A DNA stretch of 62,354 nucleotides from positions 1 through 62,354 of the IMG/VR virus record IMGVR_UViG_3300015158_000001; one strand, 5' to 3'. Within the stretch, counting starts at the first letter, position 1; each line of letters begins with the position of its first letter. Both the position numbers and the translations under genes were made by a program. This document shows positions 58,168 through 62,354 of this stretch, one piece after another. Under the pieces are notes generated by a model. It worked only from the letters and a program-made list of their open reading frames with translations, was not told the origin of the DNA and made no database searches. The DNA is from a virus.

Positions 58168-58433
58168 TTCTTCGGCCCTTCAATGGCACGGGTTGCCTTC
58201 GTCGTTCCGAGTTCCGGCAGAAACCGCGACGCATCGACGTCGCCGGTTTCCGCGGAAATCTTCGCGGCCTGAACCTGCAGGCTGGCGTGGTGCAGGATGC
58301 GATCCGCGACGGCGACGATTGCGCCTCCGCGCTTGACCTCGGCGTCGAGTTGCTCGGTCGTCAGGTCTTCGTCCGCCAGCCGCTCAATCTGCGCGAACAA
58401 GTGATCGTTGAGGTCCGCCAGTTTATTTTTCAC
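58164..58433 (-). CDS. hypothetical protein
   Basis: An 89-residue helical protein (MKNKLADLNDHLFAQIERLA; VKRGGAIVAVADRILHHASL). It has the look of a small phage protein often found beside HNH genes; function unknown. Confidence 0.65.
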   Translation of the reverse strand: MKNKLADLNDHLFAQIERLADEDLTTEQLDAEVKRGGAIVAVADRILHHASLQVQAAKISAETGDVDASRFLPELGTTKATRAIEGPKK

Positions 58434-58809
58434 TTTGTCGCCCCATCTTCTTCACCCGCTTCTGGAACGGCCGGCTCGGGATCCTCGATTTGCGCTCGCG
58501 CTTTCCGCCACAGGGGCGCGAAAGCACCTTGCGGACGAATTCGACTTGGTCTTCCGTGAGCCGCTTCATCTTCGCGACCGAAGACGTGTCGGCGCGGCTT
58601 TTCTTGCGGTGCGGCGCGATCAATCGCGGCGTTAAATTCCAGAACGCATTATTGACCTCGACGGCGTGCAGGATGCCGTGGTCGACGTGGTAGAGCGAGA
58701 TGATCTGGTCCTCGTGCATCAATTTGGCGTCGTCATAGGGGACGTCGCCGAGGGCGAGGAGCGCGCAGGCGTATTTGGTCTTGAAGCTGATGTGGGCGCG
58801 GGCGGTCAC
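58423..58809 (-). CDS. HNH-like nuclease candidate
   Basis: A 128-residue protein starting at GTG 58809 (overlap GTGA). MHEDQIISLYHVDHGILHAV, then NLTPRLIAPHRKKSRADTSS, matches short phage proteins described as HNH or restriction-type nucleases, with clustered His, Asn and Asp. The C-terminus is basic. Confidence 0.65.
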   Translation of the reverse strand: MTARAHISFKTKYACALLALGDVPYDDAKLMHEDQIISLYHVDHGILHAVEVNNAFWNLTPRLIAPHRKKSRADTSSVAKMKRLTEDQVEFVRKVLSRPCGGKRERKSRIPSRPFQKRVKKMGRQSEK

Positions 58810-59096
58810 TCCGGCTTCTCCCAATGCCGGCAGGCGGGCGCGCTCGCCTTGATGTCGCTGCCCGGCCCGCGCGTCCAATGCGCCTCCATCAATGCGCACT
58901 TGCGGAACGTGTGGCCGCCATCGCTCTGCACGCGGACGATGTGCCTGCAGGATTTACAGGTCTCGCCCTGAGGACCGGAGCCCGGCTTCCACGCATAGCC
59001 GTTCGGCTGCCTATTCGAGCGGCCGGTGAGCTTGCGGCGCTCCTTCGGCGTGAGCGCGCGATCGGGGACGGCGAAGCCGAACAAATCTATCGCCAT
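58806..59096 (-). CDS. Cys/His-containing hypothetical protein
   Basis: A 96-residue protein with CKSCRH ... FRKCALM ... PACRHWEKPE, a putative zinc knuckle, after LTPKERRKLTGRSNRQPNGY. Coupled to the HNH-like gene. Function unknown. Confidence 0.65.
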   Translation of the reverse strand: MAIDLFGFAVPDRALTPKERRKLTGRSNRQPNGYAWKPGSGPQGETCKSCRHIVRVQSDGGHTFRKCALMEAHWTRGPGSDIKASAPACRHWEKPE

Positions 59097-59305
59097 GGCA
59101 GCGCCCCGATCTTTTCCCGGATCGCCGCCTCGTTGTCGCGCACGAACCGCAGCGTGCGCAGCGCGCTTTCCATCCGCTCGATTTGCGCCTCCGACACGGC
59201 CTTGCTGATCTGGCCGGAGCGTACCTTGCCCGGATGCGTGACCTGCCGCAGGCTCAGCTCGCGCGTCACTTCGTCGATCTGCTGTGCGATAGGGGCGACG
59301 GCCAT
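59087..59305 (-). CDS. small hypothetical helical protein
   Basis: A 72-residue protein (MAVAPIAQQIDEVTRELSLR; AQIERMESALRTLRFVRDNE). TGATG overlap with the helicase gene upstream, 10-nt overlap with the downstream gene. No family recognised. Confidence 0.6.
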   Translation of the reverse strand: MAVAPIAQQIDEVTRELSLRQVTHPGKVRSGQISKAVSEAQIERMESALRTLRFVRDNEAAIREKIGALPWR

Positions 59306-60516
59306 CACACCACCACCGTCAATCGCTCGGCCGCGCGGGTGACGCCGGTATAGAGCCAGCGCGCGCGATCGGGACCGAATGATGCGCTCTCGTTGAACAG
59401 CATCACGTTGTTCCACTGCGAGCCCTGCGACTTGTGCACGGTGAGCGCGTAGCCGAATGTGAACTGCTGGAATTTTCTCAGCTCCTCCCACTCAAGCTCG
59501 CTCTCGCGACCCTCGAAGAAGAACGGATGGACCTTCACTTCGATCTTGCGCGCGACCGCGCCCGCATCTTCCGGCCTGAGAACGAGGCGGACCGCCGCGG
59601 CGTTCGCCTTGCGGACCCTGTCGACGCGCCAGATGCCGCCGTTGAACAGGCCGCGCTGCCGATCGTTCTTGAGGCAGACGAGCTTTTCATCGACTTCGGG
59701 CGTCGGCTTGCGAATGTTCTTCATCACCCGGATTCGGCCGTTGTAGGTGACGCGCGTTTTGTTGAGGCCAACGAGCACCTGATCGGCGCGCAGCACCGCC
59801 ATCGGATCGTCCTTGAGTGCCGCGCGCTCGATGACGCGGCATGCACCGAAGTCGCCGAGCGGGATCGGCTTTCCGGCGCGGATGTCCATCGAAAGCCGGA
59901 TGATCGGGTTGTCGCGGGCCTGGCGGTGAACCTCGGTGAGCATCACGTCGGGCTCGCCGACGGTGAAGAAGCCGACGTCCTGGACGGGCGGGAGCTGCGC
60001 CGGATCGCCGAGCACCAGCACCTTCACGCCGAAGCTCAACAGATCCTGCGCGAGCTCGGCGCCGACCATCGAGCATTCGTCCACGATGAGCAGCGTCGCA
60101 TCGGCGAGCTTGCTGGCCTCATTGAGGATGAACTTCGGTGCGCCGGCGACGTCCTCATCGAGCGTGTAGATCAGGCTGTGGATCGTGCTCGCGTCGTGGC
60201 AGCCCTTCGATTGCATGACCAGCGCGGCCTTGCCGGTGAAGGCGGCGAACAGAACCTTGCCGGTAAATTCCTCCCCGCCGATCAGCTTCGCGATCTCGAT
60301 CGCGAGTGTCGTCTTGCCGGTGCCGGCATAGCCGAACACCTTGAACACCTGGCCCCCGCCCGCGGCCTTGAACCATTCCGACACGGACTTGAGCGCCGCT
60401 TCCTGCTGCGGCGACCATTCGAGCCTCGCGGGCGCCAAGCCGACCGGGACAGCGAGCGGCAGCGGCGCACCCAGGGGCGGCGTTTCGGGCAAGGTGCCGG
60501 CGAAAAGATCAGCCAT
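59305..60516 (-). CDS. RecD2/Dda-like SF1 helicase
   Basis: A 403-residue protein. Motif I at residues 62-71 (GYAGTGKTTLA), motif II LLIVDECSMVG near 145, motif III VLVLGDPAQLPPV, and late motifs YALTVHKSQGSQW and ARWLYTGVTRAAERL. This is the small RecD-like/Dda group of 5'-3' helicases used in phage replication or recombination. ATG 60516 lies 8 nt inside the end of the DGR reverse transcriptase gene. Confidence 0.93.
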   Translation of the reverse strand: MADLFAGTLPETPPLGAPLPLAVPVGLAPARLEWSPQQEAALKSVSEWFKAAGGGQVFKVFGYAGTGKTTLAIEIAKLIGGEEFTGKVLFAAFTGKAALVMQSKGCHDASTIHSLIYTLDEDVAGAPKFILNEASKLADATLLIVDECSMVGAELAQDLLSFGVKVLVLGDPAQLPPVQDVGFFTVGEPDVMLTEVHRQARDNPIIRLSMDIRAGKPIPLGDFGACRVIERAALKDDPMAVLRADQVLVGLNKTRVTYNGRIRVMKNIRKPTPEVDEKLVCLKNDRQRGLFNGGIWRVDRVRKANAAAVRLVLRPEDAGAVARKIEVKVHPFFFEGRESELEWEELRKFQQFTFGYALTVHKSQGSQWNNVMLFNESASFGPDRARWLYTGVTRAAERLTVVV

Positions 60517-61528
60517 TCGGCCCTCCCGTCTCGCCCTCGGCCGGCGTCAACAGCAACCCGAGACTGCGGATCAGATTGGCGCTATCGGCGAAGCGCGCGT
60601 GGCCGAACCAGGCGGCGAGGAATTTTCGCAACCGTTCGTGATCGCCGTTAGCCCGATAGGCCGCGATCTTCCGCCGCGCGCGGATGACGCTGTCACGGCG
60701 CAGGAGCTTGTGGGTTTTCCAGATGCGATAGCCGAGGAAGTTGATGCCGCGGCGAGCGGGCGCGATCGACCATTTCGAGAATCGCAAGGACAGCTCGTCG
60801 CGCGAGAACGCCTCGATGCTCTCCTTCACGCGGCGCAGATGCTCGGACGAGTGGCTGAGCACCACGAGATCGTCCATGTAGCGAAACCAGTAATCCTCGC
60901 CCAGCGTCTGCTGCAGGTGACGGTCGAGCGTGGCGCCGGCATAGAGATTGGCGAAGATCTGGGATGTGAGGCTGCCGATCGGCAGGCCGATGCCATGGCG
61001 CGGCACCATGGCTTCGATCAGCCGCAGCGTGGCACGGCAGCTGATCTTCGCCTCGATCAGGCGCCATAGCGTCGCGCGCTCGATCGACGCGAAGTAGGCG
61101 GAAAAATCGGTCTTGAGGAAATAGACCGGTCCGGACCGGCCCAGCCGCCGCAGATCGCTTTGCAGCGCGATCGCGCCGGCATGCGTGCCCTTGCCGGGAC
61201 GGCAGGCGAAGCAGCGCGGCAACAATGCGCGATCGAAGATCGGCGCGATGACAAGGCAGAGCGCTTGCTGCGCGACGCGATCGCGGAACGGCAATGCCGA
61301 GATCAACCGGCGCTTGGGATCGTAGACGTAGAATTCGTTCGGGGTTCCCGGCTCATAGGCGCCGTTCGCCATGTCGTCGGCGAGATCGCCAAGATTGACG
61401 ACATCGTATTCCTTGAAGGTGAGAAAACCGGCCGTCAGGCGCTTGCCGCGCGATGTCAGGCGATAGGCCTTTTGCATCGTCGCCGGCGAGGTGATCTGGC
61501 CGATCAGATTTCGATAACGCTTACCCAT
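60509..61528 (-). CDS. DGR reverse transcriptase
   Basis: A 339-residue protein. RT motifs: FLKTDFSAYFASI (Asp141), GLPIGSLTSQ at 181-190, the catalytic YMDD at 217-220, and INFLGYRIW at 262-270. The (I/L)GxxxSQ form of the fourth motif is the recognised hallmark separating DGR enzymes from group II intron and retron RTs. The start MGKRYRNLIG at 61528 is chosen by family length; the same frame stays open upstream through the TR to ATG 61861. With Avd it makes mutated cDNA from the TR transcript, with adenine-directed errors. Confidence 0.95.
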   Translation of the reverse strand: MGKRYRNLIGQITSPATMQKAYRLTSRGKRLTAGFLTFKEYDVVNLGDLADDMANGAYEPGTPNEFYVYDPKRRLISALPFRDRVAQQALCLVIAPIFDRALLPRCFACRPGKGTHAGAIALQSDLRRLGRSGPVYFLKTDFSAYFASIERATLWRLIEAKISCRATLRLIEAMVPRHGIGLPIGSLTSQIFANLYAGATLDRHLQQTLGEDYWFRYMDDLVVLSHSSEHLRRVKESIEAFSRDELSLRFSKWSIAPARRGINFLGYRIWKTHKLLRRDSVIRARRKIAAYRANGDHERLRKFLAAWFGHARFADSANLIRSLGLLLTPAEGETGGPNG

Positions 61529-61861
61529 GACGCGCACCCGATACGCAACGGAAAAGAGGAAGCCGGCCGCGGGTCTCGACGGGATCGAGCGCGCGCCCGC
61601 CCCGCTACGCCCCGCTCTGCCGGACCGTGAAGTGTGTTCGCCGAAGCAGGACAGGCGGGCTGACCACCGACCTTGATCGAGCATGGTCGACCGGCGGGAC
61701 CGTAATCGCCGCCGAGCCATGAACCGGTCGTCACTGCGGCCCCGCGCCCCGAGGTCGTCGTTGGAGTTGTCGGGCCAGTTGTACGCGACGTTCGCGTAGC
61801 GCGAGCCGGCGTTGCCGTCGTTCATCCAGGACCCGCCGAAGACGGAGGCGCGCGGCATCAT
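61529..61861 (-). other. open frame running from avd stop through the TR into the RT
   Basis: The avd stop (TGA 61860-61858) overlaps an ATG at 61861, and this frame has no stop until the end of the RT gene. Its first 43 codons are the TR read in the same frame as the variable protein (starting MMPRASVFGGSW). Translation would give an RT with a 111-residue extension. The TR RNA may simply be read by ribosomes; its main role is as template. Confidence 0.6.
61726..61855 (-). repeat. DGR template repeat (TR), 130 bp
   Basis: Homologous to the variable repeat at 62305-62354 and 1-73. On the minus strand it has six AAC codons (Asn), the codon that adenine mutagenesis can turn into the widest residue range, and ends in a GC-rich, adenine-poor stretch (CTCGGGGCGCGGGGCCGC), the expected initiation region for mutagenic homing. 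It lies between avd and the RT gene. Confidence 0.95.
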
Positions 61862-62256
61862 TTCCCCGCTTGCCCTATCGGACGCGTTGGCGCGTCCGAA
61901 CGGGATCGCTCAAGCTTCTTCTGCCACGCGCCGAGCATCTTCCCCGCTTCGCCAAGAAGCGCGAGCGCCGTCTTGTGCTGCTGCGGGCCGATGATCCGGA
62001 AGGCGTAGAGGAAGCGCAGATAGGCCCGCAGGGTCGCGAACTCAGCATCGACGGCATGCAGCCGTGACACCTGCCGCGACCGCGCGGCGTGATAGAGGCC
62101 GCCGACCGGCTCGAACAGATCGTGCAACACGCGGTCGCGAAGAACGCCGTGTTTGCGCGGGCTCGTTTGCAGGATCGGATAGAGATAGTGCACGAAGGCC
62201 TCATACTTCTCGACGATAGCCAAGCCGTCTGTTGCGAGATTTTCGGTGGCGACCAT
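61858..62256 (-). CDS. avd: Avd, DGR accessory variability determinant
   Basis: A 132-residue, basic, four-helix-type protein (IVEKYEAFVHYLYPILQTSP; LFEPVGGLYHAARSR; FATLRAYLRFLYAFRII). This resembles Avd/four-helix bundle proteins of the S23-like family, which form pentamers, bind the TR RNA flank and the RT, and are needed for cDNA synthesis. ATG 62256 follows the variable protein's stop by 34 nt; the stop is coupled to the TR-containing frame. Confidence 0.88.
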   Translation of the reverse strand: MVATENLATDGLAIVEKYEAFVHYLYPILQTSPRKHGVLRDRVLHDLFEPVGGLYHAARSRQVSRLHAVDAEFATLRAYLRFLYAFRIIGPQQHKTALALLGEAGKMLGAWQKKLERSRSDAPTRPIGQAGK

Positions 62257-62271
62257 CGTCGCGGCTCAAGC

Positions 62272-62291
62272 GCCGTCGCTGCCGCGACGGC
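62272..62291 (-). other. hairpin/cruciform just downstream of the variable repeat
   Basis: Perfect 8-bp GC-rich stem GCCGTCGC/GCGACGGC. Read in the direction of the variable gene the loop is GGCA, which fits the GRNA tetraloop described for target-site hairpins of DGRs (Bordetella phage BPP-1 type). It starts 13 nt after the VR end and touches the stop codon of the variable protein. Confidence 0.8.
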
Positions 62292-62354
62292 TAGACAAGC
62301 TGCAGGTGGTCACTGCGGCCCCGCGCCCCGAGGTCGTCGTGGGAGTTGTCGGGC
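62291..62354 (-). CDS. DGR variable protein, last 21 codons (gene starts at 829)
   Basis: Reads PDNSHDDLGARGRSDHLQLV and TAG (62293-62291). GARGRSDHL is the conserved end of DGR-diversified lectin-fold proteins. In the template the same stretch reads PDNSNDD; the Asn-to-His change is one A-to-C event. The join to the 1-829 part lacks 7 nt in this window. Confidence 0.9.
   Translation of the reverse strand, partial: PDNSHDDLGARGRSDHLQLV
62305..62354 (-). repeat. DGR variable repeat (VR), 3' segment
   Basis: Matches TR positions 61726-61775 except at one adenine (Asn AAC to His CAC) and at the extreme end (position 62308, template G versus C), where the homology fades. That last difference is the kind that distinguishes the VR homing site from its TR counterpart. 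Confidence 0.93.

Noticed and set aside
59434-60651. Long plus-strand frame opposite the helicase
   Set aside because: Antisense shadow of a gene with all SF1 helicase motifs.
60509-61528. Group II intron or retron reverse transcriptase
   Set aside because: No maturase or HNH domain and no msr/msd region; the SLTSQ-type motif, adjacent Avd and TR/VR pair point to a DGR.
61529-61861. RT gene start at 61861 as the true start
   Set aside because: This would place the template repeat inside the RT protein; family length and the first conserved residues fit a start at 61528. The open frame is recorded as an observation only.
1-62354. CRISPR array
   Set aside because: No regularly spaced repeats with unique spacers were found; the repeats seen are short, few and unevenly spaced or phased at 9 bp.
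1-62354. Integrated prophage flanked by host DNA
   Set aside because: attP is a single intact site inside the sequence, both window ends belong to the same phage gene, and no host-like housekeeping genes are present.

Overview
The window is best read as a nearly complete, circularly permuted genome of a temperate siphophage (HK97-type head, long non-contractile tail) of an alphaproteobacterial host. Pointers to the host are the high GC content, a GapR-type (DUF2312) protein, GTA-like tail-tip genes (DUF2460, DUF2163-like, NlpC/P60 peptidase, large tip protein), a DUF1515-like membrane protein, and an attP core matching the 3' half of an alphaproteobacterial-type tRNA-Cys(GCA). The two window ends belong to one gene: the minus-strand frame that runs off position 1 resumes at position 62354. 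Only 7 nt are missing at the join, judged against the homologous template copy at 61726-61855.

Layout. (1) Positions 829-7237, minus strand: a leftward operon of small early genes with a Sak4-like RecA-fold ATPase and an XRE regulator, driven by an operator-controlled promoter at 7272-7299. (2) 7.6-8.4 kb: the immunity switch, with a minus-strand repressor and a divergent Cro-like gene. Three 17-bp operators (GTACAA-N5-TTGTAC) overlap or flank two promoters of identical geometry. (3) 8.5-17.6 kb, plus strand: small genes, GapR-like protein, replication protein, HNH nuclease, metallopeptidase, DNA methyltransferase. (4) 17.8-48.4 kb, plus strand: terminase, portal-MuF fusion, prohead protease/scaffold, major capsid protein, S74-type fibre, connectors, tail tube, frameshifted tail chaperones, tape measure, tail tip, endolysin, spanins and holin candidate, ended by a strong terminator at 48399-48434. 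(5) 48.4-50.4 kb, minus: small genes with an SRAP (YedK/HMCES) protein. (6) 50.7-52.4 kb, plus: an isolated AT-richer P-loop ATPase cargo gene. (7) 52.4-62.3 kb, minus: HerA-like ATPase, attP, integrase, excisionase candidate, HNH nucleases, RecD/Dda-like helicase, and a diversity-generating retroelement (DGR).

The most striking system is the DGR. In transcription order on the minus strand it consists of the variable protein gene (829 to 1, then 62354 to 62291), a GC-rich hairpin with a GRNA-type loop just after the variable repeat, avd (62256-61858), the 130-bp template repeat TR (61855-61726) and a DGR-type reverse transcriptase (61528-60509). All five internal TR/VR differences lie at template adenines. 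The linear sequence is broken exactly inside the variable repeat, opposite a template Tyr-Asn codon pair with three adenines, which suggests that population diversity at that site broke the assembly.

Other points of interest are a dispersed 14-16 bp palindrome (core TCACGCGTGA), a probable -1 frameshift in a small early gene besides the tail-chaperone one, a BamE/SmpA-like lipoprotein gene inserted antisense in the tail operon, and repeat arrays next to attP and upstream of terminase.
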